DNA of 64,000 bases from Pseudomonas nitroreducens TX1. GTDB taxonomy: Bacteria; Pseudomonadota; Gammaproteobacteria; Pseudomonadales; Pseudomonadaceae. A model generated the notes under the pieces. The model had not been told where the DNA came from and did not search any database. It saw nothing but the letters and a program-made list of their open reading frames with translations. The stretch covers positions 62,001 through 126,000 of the forward strand of contig NZ_AMZB01000108.1 of NCBI RefSeq assembly GCF_000313755.1, written 5' to 3'. The position numbers were made by a program, and so were the translations under genes. Below, in pieces: positions 1 through 8,965 of this stretch (position 1 is its first letter; every line of letters starts with the position of its first letter).

Positions 1-595
1 CGGCCAGGCCGCGCAGGAAAATGCGCGAAGCCACGGCGTGGGCCGCATCGTCGCTGACCGACACCGGGCGGTCGTCGCGGAACAGGGTGTCGATGAAGTA
101 CGCCGAGTCATTATCGTTGCTTGAAGACGCGCTGTCGGCAGCACTGGCCGCTGCCCCGGCAGCCACTGTGGCGCCGGCCTGCAAGCCGCCACCCACCAGA
201 GTGCTGACCGACCCGATCACCAGGGTGGCGGTGACCAGCGTAGCGATGGCCCAGGCGAGGAAGCCATGGGCGGTGTCGCGGAAATACACCTCGTCGCCAT
301 GCAGGCTGGCCCATTTCACCCGCAAGCGGCCAGCGAGGTAGCCGCCCAGGCCCGAGGCCAGGATTTGCGTGATCGCCAACCAGATGAAGGTCGAAATGCT
401 CATCTGCTTGAAGGTGCCGCCGTCACCGGGCCAGGGCGATACGGCCGAAAAGCCCAGACCAAACCCTAGAACGATGAGGATGAGCGATAGCGCCGCGGCG
501 GCAGCGGCGCCGGCGAGAATCGCCGCCCAGGACACGCCGGAACGGTCGTGCCCGGAGGCGAGGGCAGTGGCAGTAGCGTCAGTGCTGGAAATCAT
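1..595 (-). CDS. Membrane protein, partial (C-terminus beyond window)
   Basis: The reverse strand is open from an ATG at 595, behind an AGGAG ribosome site, to the left edge, so only about 198 N-terminal residues are visible. The protein starts MISSTDATAT. A first hydrophobic stretch rich in Ala/Leu/Ile (about residues 22-50) is followed by a second (about 68-90, containing SGLGGYLAGRLR) and a third (about 108-140). The Ser/Asp-rich segment after that probably faces the periplasm. This is an inner-membrane protein of unknown function. I do not recognise a catalytic motif. Composition is ordinary for the host, so I treat it as core genome. Confidence 0.75.
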   Translation of the reverse strand, partial: MISSTDATATALASGHDRSGVSWAAILAGAAAAAALSLILIVLGFGLGFSAVSPWPGDGGTFKQMSISTFIWLAITQILASGLGGYLAGRLRVKWASLHGDEVYFRDTAHGFLAWAIATLVTATLVIGSVSTLVGGGLQAGATVAAGAAASAADSASSSNDNDSAYFIDTLFRDDRPVSVSDDAAHAVASRIFLRGLA

Positions 596-1002
596 GGTGT
601 TGCTCCTCGGAGGGGTCCGAGGCTGTTTTTGCACCTGACGTGCCAGCCATTTCAAAATATTTACAGCTTCAATTTCAATGACTTACACAGCGAGCAGGCA
701 ATGCGACCATGCAGGTTGCATGAACGGTCGCCCAGCGATGCGCAGGTTGCACGGTTTTCTGCAGCGGATTCCGCCTTGCCGTTGCTCTGTTCAGGGCAGA
801 GAGGCGGGCGAGCAGGGAAGGATCCGCGCTACGGCAGGCCGCCAGCGACGAATGACGCGATGTCCGAGGCGGGCGCGCTGTTTGCCAGCAATACAGGGTG
901 ATTGGCTGGCCGCTCACTCATCAGTCGTCCTGCAAAAAAAGCATTAGGTTATGCCTTCCGGCGATTTGTCCTACGAAGCGCGACCGATCAGGATAGGGCG
1001 AC
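596..1002. other. Intergenic region with one palindrome
   Basis: About 400 bases between the divergent membrane-protein gene and the serine acetyltransferase gene. Short frames here on both strands have no ribosome sites or recognisable content. An AT-rich patch at about 650-690 is the likely promoter of the leftward gene. The palindrome CATGCA-GGT-TGCATG lies at 708-722, and its core GCAGGTTGCA recurs at 742-751, 31 bp away, about three helical turns. Confidence 0.5.
708..751. promoter_or_regulatory. Candidate operator repeats GCAGGTTGCA
   Basis: The first copy (711-720) sits inside a perfect 6-bp-arm palindrome at 708-722. The second is at 742-751. The 31-bp repeat distance puts both on the same face of the helix. 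They lie upstream of the leftward membrane-protein gene. The regulator is unknown, and chance cannot be excluded for a 10-bp repeat. Confidence 0.3.
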
Positions 1003-1038
1003 GTGAAAGCCCCTGCCTACCAAGGAACACAGCAAGCG

Positions 1039-1992
<954 letters not shown>

Positions 1993-2021
1993 TCCTGACT
2001 GCCTGCGGACACGCAAAGCGA

Positions 2022-2048
2022 AGCGGGGGAGTTGACAGTTCTCCCGCT
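2022..2048 (+). terminator. Possible terminator after epsC
   Basis: Stem AGCGGGGGA pairs with TCTCCCGCT around a 9-nt loop (one G-T pair), starting 30 nt after the epsC stop. There is no clear T-run, so this may be a weak or Rho-assisted terminator. Confidence 0.4.
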
Positions 2049-2083
2049 CCTTCAGCAGTATCCGTCAGGAGTTTCACGCAATC

Positions 2084-2206
2084 CTATCTTGGGGCAAGAG
2101 AGTTCATGTTCTCCATCTTCAACCACTCGCTCTCCGCTTCGGGCTTCCTTGCCCAGGCCTGCGCGTGCGTTGTCGTCGCCAAGAAATCGAAGAAACAGTC
2201 GCTCAT
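2084..2206 (-). CDS. Possible 40-residue small protein
   Basis: A short reverse-strand frame, starting MSDCFFDFLATT and ending NMNSLAPR, fills most of the gap before dapA. It looks protein-like, with aromatic residues, balanced charge and a coherent composition. The ribosome site is poor (only GGTC near the ATG). I do not recognise the family. It may be a small species-level protein or chance. It lies divergent to dapA and convergent with epsC. Confidence 0.3.
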   Translation of the reverse strand: MSDCFFDFLATTTHAQAWARKPEAESEWLKMENMNSLAPR

Positions 2207-2219
2207 TTGACCGGGGCGC

Positions 2220-2246
2220 TGTCCCGTCAGATGGGCTGACAGGACA
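2220..2246. promoter_or_regulatory. Inverted repeat upstream of dapA-like gene
   Basis: Arms TGTCCCGTCAG and CTGACAGGACA, with one mismatch and a 5-nt centre, lie 85 bp before the dapA-like ATG. They could be an operator or a transcript hairpin. The right arm is repeated as GGCTGACAGGACA just after the gene, at 3206-3218, so the gene is bracketed by a 13-bp direct repeat. Confidence 0.3.
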
Positions 2247-2330
2247 CATGGCGCAAGGTCGAACCTCCCTCGCTTGATTCCCGCCCCCCTCCCTGACGGC
2301 GACCTGACGGTCAGCCAACAGGAGTTTTGC

Positions 2331-3197
2331 ATGTCGAATTTTCGTGGGATCTGGGTGGCGCTGGTCACTCCCTTTCGTGATGGCGTAGTGGATTACCCGG
2401 CGCTGCAAGCGCTGGTCAGTCATCTGCTCGAACAGGGCGTCACCGGCCTGGTGGTCTGCGGCACCACTGGCGAGGCCGCCGCGCTGAGCCATGACGAACA
2501 GCTCGAAGTGCTGGATGCCGTGCTGCAATGGCTGCCGCCGCAGCAAGTCATCATGGGCTTGGCGGGAAACAATCAGCGCGAACTGCTGGCCTGCCTGGAG
2601 GATATCCAGCGTCGCCCGGTGGCGGGCGTGCTGGTGCCGGCGCCTTATTACATCCGCCCGTCGCAGGCCGCGCTGGAAGTCTTCTTCCGTACCGTCGCCG
2701 ACGCCGCCAGTGTGCCGGTGGTGCTCTACGACATTCCCTATCGCACCGGTGTGCGCATCGAGCGCGCAACGCTGCGCCGCATCGTGCGCCATCCGAACAT
2801 CCTCGCCATCAAGGATTGCGCCGGCGACCTGGAAACCACCCTGGCGCTCATTGGCGATGGAGAAGTTCAGGTCCTGACCGGGGAAGACCTGCAGATATTC
2901 ACCCACCTGTGCCTGGGCGGCGCGGGCGCGATCTCGGCTTCGGCCCATATCCGCGCTGACCTGTATATGCAGATGTACCAACAGATGGAGGAGGGTGACG
3001 TGAACTCTGCGCGCCAGACTTTCCATCGACTGCTGCCCTGGATGCAAGCGGCTTTCGCCGAGCCGAACCCGGCCGCCGTGAAGGGAGCGCTGGCCTTGCA
3101 GGGACTGATTGCCGATGAAGTTCGCGAACCGATGCAGGCCTGCACGTCCACAACACTGGAGCGTTTGCAGGGCGTGCTGGCTGAGCTGACCGACTAG
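2331..3197 (+). CDS. dapA: 4-hydroxy-tetrahydrodipicolinate synthase family protein
   Basis: Cytoplasmic TIM-barrel aldolase of the DapA/NAL family. Genuine DapA condenses pyruvate with aspartate semialdehyde for lysine and diaminopimelate synthesis. At 288 residues it has the usual length. The signature GTTGE holds the active-site threonines, YDIPYRTG carries the catalytic tyrosine and carboxylate-binding arginine, and AIKDCAGD holds the Schiff-base lysine. The ATG at 2331 has CAGGAG at ideal spacing. An in-frame upstream start at 2274 lacks such a site. Pseudomonads carry several DapA-like paralogues. Standing alone beside LacI-type operators, this one could act on another 2-keto acid substrate, so the symbol denotes the family. 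Confidence 0.82.
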   Translation: MSNFRGIWVALVTPFRDGVVDYPALQALVSHLLEQGVTGLVVCGTTGEAAALSHDEQLEVLDAVLQWLPPQQVIMGLAGNNQRELLACLEDIQRRPVAGVLVPAPYYIRPSQAALEVFFRTVADAASVPVVLYDIPYRTGVRIERATLRRIVRHPNILAIKDCAGDLETTLALIGDGEVQVLTGEDLQIFTHLCLGGAGAISASAHIRADLYMQMYQQMEEGDVNSARQTFHRLLPWMQAAFAEPNPAAVKGALALQGLIADEVREPMQACTSTTLERLQGVLAELTD

Positions 3198-3235
3198 ACG
3201 CTGCCGGCTGACAGGACAAGCGATATTTGTTTTTC

Positions 3236-3282
3236 GTAACGCGTTACCAGAAATAAGCGCCATGAATGGTAACGCGTTACCA
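3236..3282. promoter_or_regulatory. Tandem LacI-type operators, orphaned
   Basis: Two near-identical palindromes: GTAACGCGTTAC at 3236-3247 and TGGTAACGCGTTACCA at 3267-3282. Their centres are 33 bp apart, about three helical turns. The central CG step and symmetrical half-sites are typical of LacI/GalR-family operators. They lie just downstream of the dapA-like stop, so they should control something to the right. The only thing there is about 330 bp of non-coding DNA and then the transposon. Confidence 0.6.
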
Positions 3283-3611
3283 GTTATGGAAACGATGGTA
3301 CGACCCCGCCAGGACCACATCACCTGATACGGCGATGGGATGCTGATGGGTAGCGCCATGCGCTGAGGATCGTCTATTACTCCGATGCATTCGTGACCCA
3401 CATGCACTCGGCAGCGATGAAAGCTCCCAACCAGATGCATCGATGGCGATCCACTCCACGACAGTGGTTTTCTCGGGTGTATCCCAAATGATCGAGGTAC
3501 GGATTCCTGTAGCTCACTGGCAAGGTTTCAGTGGCGAAATCACGCAGAGGTCTCCGAAAGGAGGAAGTCCATTTACCAAAAAACGAACGTGCATTTTTCT
3601 GGGAAACGTCG
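3283..3611. other. Gap between operators and transposon
   Basis: No convincing gene. A 60-codon frame beginning at ATG 3443 would run into the transposon end and lacks a good ribosome site. On the reconstructed empty site it would read through the target duplication for about 12 more codons. The stretch may be a decayed gene or the leader of the gene once controlled by the operators at 3236-3282. Confidence 0.4.
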
Positions 3612-3616
3612 ACCGT
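3612..3616. repeat. Left target-site duplication ACCGT
   Basis: ACCGT directly precedes the left TGTC terminus. The same five bases directly follow the right terminus at 31725-31729. A 5-bp duplication is what Tn7, Tn5053 and Mu-like DDE transposases generate. Confidence 0.88.
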
Positions 3617-3624
3617 TGTCAGTA

Positions 3625-3642
3625 AGCTTTAAAAAGTGAACC
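3625..3642 (+). repeat. Terminal transposase-binding-type repeat L1
   Basis: AGCTTTAAAAAGTGAACC, 8 bp inside the left terminus and pointing inward. It matches R1 at the right end in 16 of 18 positions. It belongs to a repeat family with consensus CGCA-TAAAAAGTGGACT. Confidence 0.75.
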
Positions 3643-3681
3643 TCCGCATCTTATTGATATTCTGTATGTTTTCTTGAATCT

Positions 3682-3699
3682 CGCAGTAAAGATTGGACT
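3682..3699 (+). repeat. Left-end internal repeat L2
   Basis: CGCAGTAAAGATTGGACT, the same orientation as L1 and about 57 bp further in. It resembles R2b and R3. A weaker, inverted copy (CGCATTAAAAGATGGAAA on the reverse strand) lies at about 3721-3738. Confidence 0.6.
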
Positions 3700-3929
3700 T
3701 TCTCCCTGGGTGTTAATTTTTTTCCATCTTTTAATGCGACCAATGCCAAGTCAATATATGTGTAATTCGCAGAAAGTGATTAATGCAAATATTGTCTATC
3801 TCAATCCTGCGTGTCGGCTGTTTTAGCATTTTGCGAATAATCATCTTCATAGACTAATGTGTCGCAAGACTTGCCGATGCACGCAATGAGGACTATATAG
3901 TCAATATCATAAGTTGGCGGTGGCACTCT

Positions 3930-5747
3930 ATGACTGACTATAATATTGAGGATATTGTTGTGTTGGGCGGAGAGCATTTTGTCGTAAGCTCAATACGGCA
4001 TGGTCGGCTATTGCACCTCCGGTCGCTGGTTGATGGCAGGAGTATATATGAGGATGTCGAGTCCTCTGAACTCAAAAAGCCACTCCAGTTGGATGCGACC
4101 GCTCAGTCCCTAGATCGATATAGCTTCATGGATGGAAGAGGTGGAAGTATATCGGAAAATCTGATCGCAAATAATCGAGCCAATGTTTTCGAAAGTTATC
4201 GCGCCAATGAGATTACATTGCAGCAGGCTCTAGGTCTCCTCGGACTAAGTCGTAGTGGATTCTTCCGTGCGTACAGAAAATATAATCCAGATCATAGCAT
4301 ATCTTCGGCTTCAAGGGCTGTGCGCGGAAGGAAAGCTGGCACTAAAGTTATTTCAACGCAGGTGGAGGAGATTATTAGTTCAGCTGTTCAGAAGGAATAC
4401 TCCGGGAAGTCAACAACATGTGCACATGTTTATCGCGAGGTGGTTTTTTTATGCAGTCGGGAAGGACTTGAATCGCCAAGCTACGACACTGTATTAAGGA
4501 GAATAAAGCTCATCCCTCCAAAGGAGCTTCATAAGGCAAAACATGGCTCGGCCGATGCGGCTGATAAGTTTGGCCTGAAGCCCGGGTATATCAAGCTAAA
4601 TACTCCATTTGAACGCGTGCAGATGGATCATACCCGAGTTGATGTAATTCTAGTGGATGAAATTACCAGAAAGCCAATTGGGCGCCCTTGGGTCACTTTC
4701 GTATTGGATGTGTATTCTAGGATTATCTTGGGGTTCTATATTTCCATGCATGCGCCCAGTGCACTATCCGTTGCCTCTGCGTTAACTATGGCTACATTCC
4801 CCAAAGATAAATATCTGGAGTGCATGGGTGTTAGTAGCGTCCAATATCCATACCATGGGCAGATAAAACTGATTCATATGGATAATGCGGCAGAATTTAG
4901 GTCTCCAGCATTTGTGTCAGCTTGCGCTGCTAACGGAATTTCAGTGGAGTGGAGGCCGATAGGTAAGAAGCACTACGGTGGGCATGTTGAGCGGCTTGTT
5001 GGGACTATGATGTCCACGGTTCACTTCCTGCCGGGCTCAACTTATTCAAATGTTAAACAGCGAGGCGATTATGATAGCGAAGGCAAGGCTGCACTTACCT
5101 TTGATGAGTTCCAGCGCTGGTTCGTCATTCAAATTGAACTCTATCACAATAAGCATCACAAGGGGCTGGGGAAGTCGCCGTCACGAGCCTGGACTGAGTA
5201 TTTTGCAGCGAATCCCGATCAGTCTTATAAGACTGATGAGGTTAAAGATGCAGCGCAATTTCGTCTCGATTTCATGCCTGAGACTAGGCGTACGATTGGG
5301 AGGAAAGGGGTTCAGTTGGAGGGAAATTTTTATAGCTCGCCAAATTTAATATACTGGGTTGGCACCAAGAATGTTGTAGTAAAGTATGACCCATATTTTA
5401 TGAAAAAGATATGGGTAAAAGTAGGTGGTGAATATATTTGCGCTAGCTACGAAATTGAGCGGAAGGAAATGTCGCTTGAACAAATTAGGCAGTCTCGAAA
5501 CGGTCGGCCTACCCTGCCTTGGGATGATATAGGGCGGATGGATGGATTAAATCAAGAGTCCAAGTTAATTGTGACTAAGGCCATTGATGAAACTAAAAGG
5601 GAGGCAAAAAAAAGAAATGAGATTAGTGGCTATTCTCAAAGTGTAGCCGCGATCATTGGTAAAGGGGAGGACTTTAGTCGAGAGGTTGATGCAAACTCAT
5701 CTGATGATGATTTCTACCGTCCAGTTGTCTACAACATGGAGGAGTGA
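3930..5747 (+). CDS. tniA: Mu/TnsB/TniA-type DDE transposase
   Basis: Catalyses strand transfer of the element ends. The 605-residue protein has helix-turn-helix-like N-terminal regions (about 80-200) that should bind the end repeats. It then has an RNase H-fold integrase core with the catalytic triad D233 (QMDH), D318 (HMDN) and E354 (GHVER), and a C-terminal Mu-type beta-barrel from about residue 435. The length fits TniA/TnsB. There is no fused TnsA nuclease domain, so 5-prime strand cleavage may be absent and a replicative, cointegrate-forming route is likely. The ribosome site is weak (GGCGGTGG). It starts a four-gene operon whose members overlap or nearly touch. Codon use is AT-rich compared with the flanks. 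Confidence 0.9.
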   Translation: MTDYNIEDIVVLGGEHFVVSSIRHGRLLHLRSLVDGRSIYEDVESSELKKPLQLDATAQSLDRYSFMDGRGGSISENLIANNRANVFESYRANEITLQQALGLLGLSRSGFFRAYRKYNPDHSISSASRAVRGRKAGTKVISTQVEEIISSAVQKEYSGKSTTCAHVYREVVFLCSREGLESPSYDTVLRRIKLIPPKELHKAKHGSADAADKFGLKPGYIKLNTPFERVQMDHTRVDVILVDEITRKPIGRPWVTFVLDVYSRIILGFYISMHAPSALSVASALTMATFPKDKYLECMGVSSVQYPYHGQIKLIHMDNAAEFRSPAFVSACAANGISVEWRPIGKKHYGGHVERLVGTMMSTVHFLPGSTYSNVKQRGDYDSEGKAALTFDEFQRWFVIQIELYHNKHHKGLGKSPSRAWTEYFAANPDQSYKTDEVKDAAQFRLDFMPETRRTIGRKGVQLEGNFYSSPNLIYWVGTKNVVVKYDPYFMKKIWVKVGGEYICASYEIERKEMSLEQIRQSRNGRPTLPWDDIGRMDGLNQESKLIVTKAIDETKREAKKRNEISGYSQSVAAIIGKGEDFSREVDANSSDDDFYRPVVYNMEE

Positions 5748-5752
5748 TTTGG

Positions 5753-6616
5753 ATGGCCGGCGAGCATTTAACCCCAAGAGGCCGAGCCCTGCTTGGAAAA
5801 GACAGGAAGCATAGGATTTCGGCAATATTAAAAGATATATGGTTTGACTGCCCGAGCACTGACAGAATTCTGGTTATCGCTAAGAACATGGTATGTGCTA
5901 AAGGTATGAATCCTGCGCCATGCCTGCTGATTATAGGGGAGGGCGGATCTGGAAAGACGGCTCTTATCAAGAGAATAGTTTTAGAGTCAATTAAATGGCC
6001 TGGAAAGGTTGCATCCCTGTCAATGGGTGATAATCCTGCTGGCTTGAAATTCAAACAGCTGGTATTCCATGAGCTTGGCCTCCCGCACGATTTAAAACAT
6101 GCTCGCCCAAGTGTTTTGCCACTGGATTTGGCGAAAATAATATCTCAGAGAGATGTCCGTCTAATAATAATTGATGAAATCCACGCCGGGATTAAGGACG
6201 GTCGGCGAGAGCAGGATATTTCAATGGAGTTCTTAAAAATGTTGGCGGCCCCGCCATACTCCCTGGCAGTCATGGCGGTTGGGACTGAGGAGGCCGGCCA
6301 AGCTCTAGGCTTCGATATGCAGCTTGCGCGGCGATATGAGGTCGTGCGCTTGGAACGCTGGACATTTGGCAACGAATTTCGATCATTTCTTAATTCTTGG
6401 AATGCAAACATTCCTCTCGCTCTAGATTCCAAGCTGGATACTCCAAAAATTTCCAAGCACATCTTAAAGATAACAAAGGGCCAAATGGATTTGGTAGTAA
6501 AGGCAATTCGATGGGCTGCCATTCAGGCAATTGTAACAGGAGAGGAGAGAATAACCATAGAGATGATTGATCGAGGCTGGGAAAATAGATGGTACTATCA
6601 GGCAAATGAAGATTAA
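5753..6616 (+). CDS. tniB: TniB/TnsC-type AAA ATPase, transposition regulator
   Basis: ATP-dependent matchmaker between the target-selecting TniQ and the transposase. The 287-residue protein carries Walker A GEGGSGKT (about 62-69) and Walker B LIIIDEIH (D143, E144). A sensor-like segment VMAVGTEEA follows. This is the TniB/TnsC pattern. The ATG at 5753 is preferred because GGAGGAG lies 8 nt upstream, inside the end of tniA. An in-frame GTG at 5744 is the alternative. It is translationally coupled with tniA on the left and overlaps tniQ1 by 11 nt on the right. Confidence 0.88.
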   Translation: MAGEHLTPRGRALLGKDRKHRISAILKDIWFDCPSTDRILVIAKNMVCAKGMNPAPCLLIIGEGGSGKTALIKRIVLESIKWPGKVASLSMGDNPAGLKFKQLVFHELGLPHDLKHARPSVLPLDLAKIISQRDVRLIIIDEIHAGIKDGRREQDISMEFLKMLAAPPYSLAVMAVGTEEAGQALGFDMQLARRYEVVRLERWTFGNEFRSFLNSWNANIPLALDSKLDTPKISKHILKITKGQMDLVVKAIRWAAIQAIVTGEERITIEMIDRGWENRWYYQANED

Positions 6617-7568
6617 AGGCTATATACGCCCTCTGCTGGATGAGAATATCTCATCTTGGCTTGTTAGGTGTGCAGAGTCGAAATTTTGCTCGAAAATAAA
6701 ATGGTCTGATATTTCGGGTATTTTTCATTCCCAAGAAGTTTCTCTCGACTCTGTACTATTGGTTGTCTCTGATATTATCTGTCGTAATTCTCAGTCCAGC
6801 TTGCTGGATCTTGTCCAATTCGCAATTTTAGATCATAACTCGAGCGTCGATAGTGTATTTAATTGGCGCTATTTCTGTCCTGAGTGCGTGCTTGCTGACG
6901 ACAAGGCTGGCAGGGGGATTGCTTGGCGGAAGCATTGGAATCGAATTTATTCGGCATGTTGCTTTCAGCATAAACGGCCTCTTTTAACCGTTTCTGGTCA
7001 GGATTTTTTGGCTGCTAGATGGCAGGCTCTTGTAGTTAGTAGCGCAGGCGGATTCCCTGGAGCTCGTACAGTTCGTGAGCAGATCAGAAATCGATTGGGA
7101 GTAAAGGTGCAAAGATCGATGCTCTCAATGGAGTCTGGCGAAGGGCTCGCCTCACGAGCCGGGTTCTTTCGTATGCTTTATATATACTCTTGGTTCTTAA
7201 GAGTGAAAAGCACCAGTGCCGAAGGGGTGGCTAGATCTGCCTTGATTAAAGATGGCTATGTATCACTGGGGGAAGAGAGAAGCTGTCTTAATGCAATGCT
7301 GATGGGGGTAAGGAACAGCTCTCCGCTGCAGCGTTTAGCTGCGTTATTGATTGTAGGGGTTGTTTTTGATTTCTTCAGTTCGAAGGAAGTCGAATGGCTT
7401 AAGGTGGATATGCGTAGGCGCGGCGTGGTGTGGCCGCAGATATTGGAACCTTACGATGAGGATAATTCTTTTGAGGCGGTTATTGCACGGTCTCTGTATC
7501 GAAAAGAGGTCGATGAGAAAAATGACTTGGCTGCAAAAGAATTTTATTCGCTGCTATGGCAAAAATGA
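6606..7568 (+). CDS. tniQ1: TniQ family target-selection protein 1
   Basis: TniQ/TnsD-family protein of 320 residues. The N-terminus, IRPLLDENISSWLVRCA, is the typical TniQ opening. A zinc-binding region follows with CPEC, then AWRKHW and SACCFQHKRPLL, i.e. a CxxC...CxxH arrangement. Family members bind the target DNA or guide complex and recruit the TniB ring. It is shorter than Tn7 TnsD (about 508) and nearer to Tn5053 TniQ. The start at 6606 overlaps tniB. A longer in-frame start at 6567 would sit deeper inside tniB. It overlaps tniQ2 by 13 nt, so the two paralogues are probably made together. Confidence 0.85.
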   Translation: MKIKGYIRPLLDENISSWLVRCAESKFCSKIKWSDISGIFHSQEVSLDSVLLVVSDIICRNSQSSLLDLVQFAILDHNSSVDSVFNWRYFCPECVLADDKAGRGIAWRKHWNRIYSACCFQHKRPLLTVSGQDFLAARWQALVVSSAGGFPGARTVREQIRNRLGVKVQRSMLSMESGEGLASRAGFFRMLYIYSWFLRVKSTSAEGVARSALIKDGYVSLGEERSCLNAMLMGVRNSSPLQRLAALLIVGVVFDFFSSKEVEWLKVDMRRRGVVWPQILEPYDEDNSFEAVIARSLYRKEVDEKNDLAAKEFYSLLWQK

Positions 7569-8599
7569 TAGAACCTATCTATGACGAGCTTTTTTCATCG
7601 TGGATATACAGGGGGCTTCATGACTTACGTTCACCCGTGCGCCAAGAGCACGTTATGCACATGTATGAGAAAATCCCTCTTAAATGCACAGGCCGTAGCG
7701 AGTATGAGGACTATGATTTTGACTTCTACTCGCCCAATACCAAGGTGCTTCTGGCACAAATAAAAATCCCACCGGAAAAAGCTGAGTCTATTTTTGGCCC
7801 AGCCTTTCATACTCCGCTCGACCCTAGGTTTCGTTTTTCTTACTGCGATCTTTGTCTGTCAGAAGATTTTGCCAATGGGATTCGACCTGCCTGGAGGAAG
7901 TCATGGTGTTTTGTTGAGTGCCCATTTTGTCTGAAGCATAGTAAATTACTGCTTATCTCGACCTCTTCTCGAAATTTTGAGAGAGCTTTCTGGGCTCACC
8001 GAATCGAGTATAATTGGGAGTGTGCTGAAGACGATGGAGTATTTCAGTATCCTACTAAATGGATGTTGCATTCTAGTGAGGTGCGCAATGAAGTAGGCAT
8101 AAAGTCACAGCGCTGGCTGTTGAAGATTTTGGAGGTCTCCAGCACCCAAGGGGGCAGTAATCAGGAATCTATAGCTTCGGCGGTCGCCGCTCAAGTTCTG
8201 TTCGCGCTTCTCTTGCAGGTTGACTGCGGGATCGCCAGATATTCTTTTGGCGGTCAAAGGCGCCGTTTTTTTGTAAGGGTGAATCTTCGCTTTATAGATC
8301 GTCTTAGGTACGGAGCGAGAAATAGCACCCCGTATCAACGCATGATGGCGATGATCCTGACCGCCTGGATTTTTGATGCTTTAACTGAGCAAGATCTTGC
8401 GGCGATCCAGAGATGTGCGCTTGAAGACGATATCGAATGGCCGGCATCCTTGTATGAACTTGGTGCCTGGATCGCGCCCACGGTCGGAAGAGGGGAGTAT
8501 CAAAATCTTTTAAGTATCTTGCGTATGCCGATGCTAAGCGAATTTGTACGAGAAAGGCTGGATCCCCTGCTTTGCGGCATAAAGAATACTTTTACATAA
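7556..8599 (+). CDS. tniQ2: TniQ family target-selection protein 2
   Basis: Second TniQ-like protein, 347 residues. The opening IYDELFSSWIYRGL parallels that of the upstream paralogue. The zinc-binding region is CDLC...AWRKSW...CPFCLKHSKLL. The C-terminal half shares the pattern STPYQRMMAMILTAWIFDAL with tniQ1 (SSPLQRLAALLIVGVVFDFF), so the pair look like diverged duplicates. With two TniQ proteins, one may serve site-specific and the other alternative targeting, as in some Tn7-like elements, or they may form a heteromer. It is the last gene of the transposition operon. Codon use is still AT-rich. Confidence 0.85.
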   Translation: MAKMIEPIYDELFSSWIYRGLHDLRSPVRQEHVMHMYEKIPLKCTGRSEYEDYDFDFYSPNTKVLLAQIKIPPEKAESIFGPAFHTPLDPRFRFSYCDLCLSEDFANGIRPAWRKSWCFVECPFCLKHSKLLLISTSSRNFERAFWAHRIEYNWECAEDDGVFQYPTKWMLHSSEVRNEVGIKSQRWLLKILEVSSTQGGSNQESIASAVAAQVLFALLLQVDCGIARYSFGGQRRRFFVRVNLRFIDRLRYGARNSTPYQRMMAMILTAWIFDALTEQDLAAIQRCALEDDIEWPASLYELGAWIAPTVGRGEYQNLLSILRMPMLSEFVRERLDPLLCGIKNTFT

Positions 8600-8627
8600 G
8601 AACTCTCTAATAAAATCCTTATGGGGC

Positions 8628-8813
8628 TCACTGCTTCCCATTACTACTATATTTTTCTTTTACTTCTGCTAACAATCCTTCAGAAGTAATTAAGCCGTTC
8701 TCATATAGGGCAAGGAGGCGCATTACATGTTCACTTGGCTCGCGTGCCGATAGTCGATTTGTTGACAAAACGTACTCGACAATTTTCATCCGCTTTTCTC
8801 TTTCTATCATCAT
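8628..8813 (-). CDS. VbhA-like antitoxin domain protein, no toxin nearby
   Basis: A 61-residue protein whose core, LSAREPSEHVMRLLALYENG then ITSEGLL, matches the VbhA antitoxin fold that blocks Fic AMP-transferases (family pattern: EGLEPS, hydrophobic helix, G(E/L)I(T/S)). In VbhA the inhibitory motif is (S/T)xxxE(G/N). Here the aligned segment is TNRLSA, with Ser in place of the key Glu. No Fic motif (HPFx(D/E)GN) appears among the neighbouring proteins, so this may be an orphan, an anti-toxin against phage or host Fic proteins, or a relic. It lies convergent to tniQ2. The ribosome site is weak. Confidence 0.55.
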   Translation of the reverse strand: MMIEREKRMKIVEYVLSTNRLSAREPSEHVMRLLALYENGLITSEGLLAEVKEKYSSNGKQ

Positions 8814-8965
8814 TTTCTCTAGGGGTAGCCATGAGCACGTTACACTACATCATGTCGTGCCTGGCCTGCGAGTCGTTCTGTTCAGTGTAACAGCTAGGGC
8901 TGCGTGGCCGTCGCAGCCTGATTGGTATGTCGATAACATAAATCCTTTCGCAGCATCGGATTATG

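Noticed and set aside
2052-3440. 462-codon reverse frame opposite the dapA-like gene
   Set aside because: Antisense to a gene with clear DapA motifs and a good ribosome site; long antisense frames are common in high-GC DNA.
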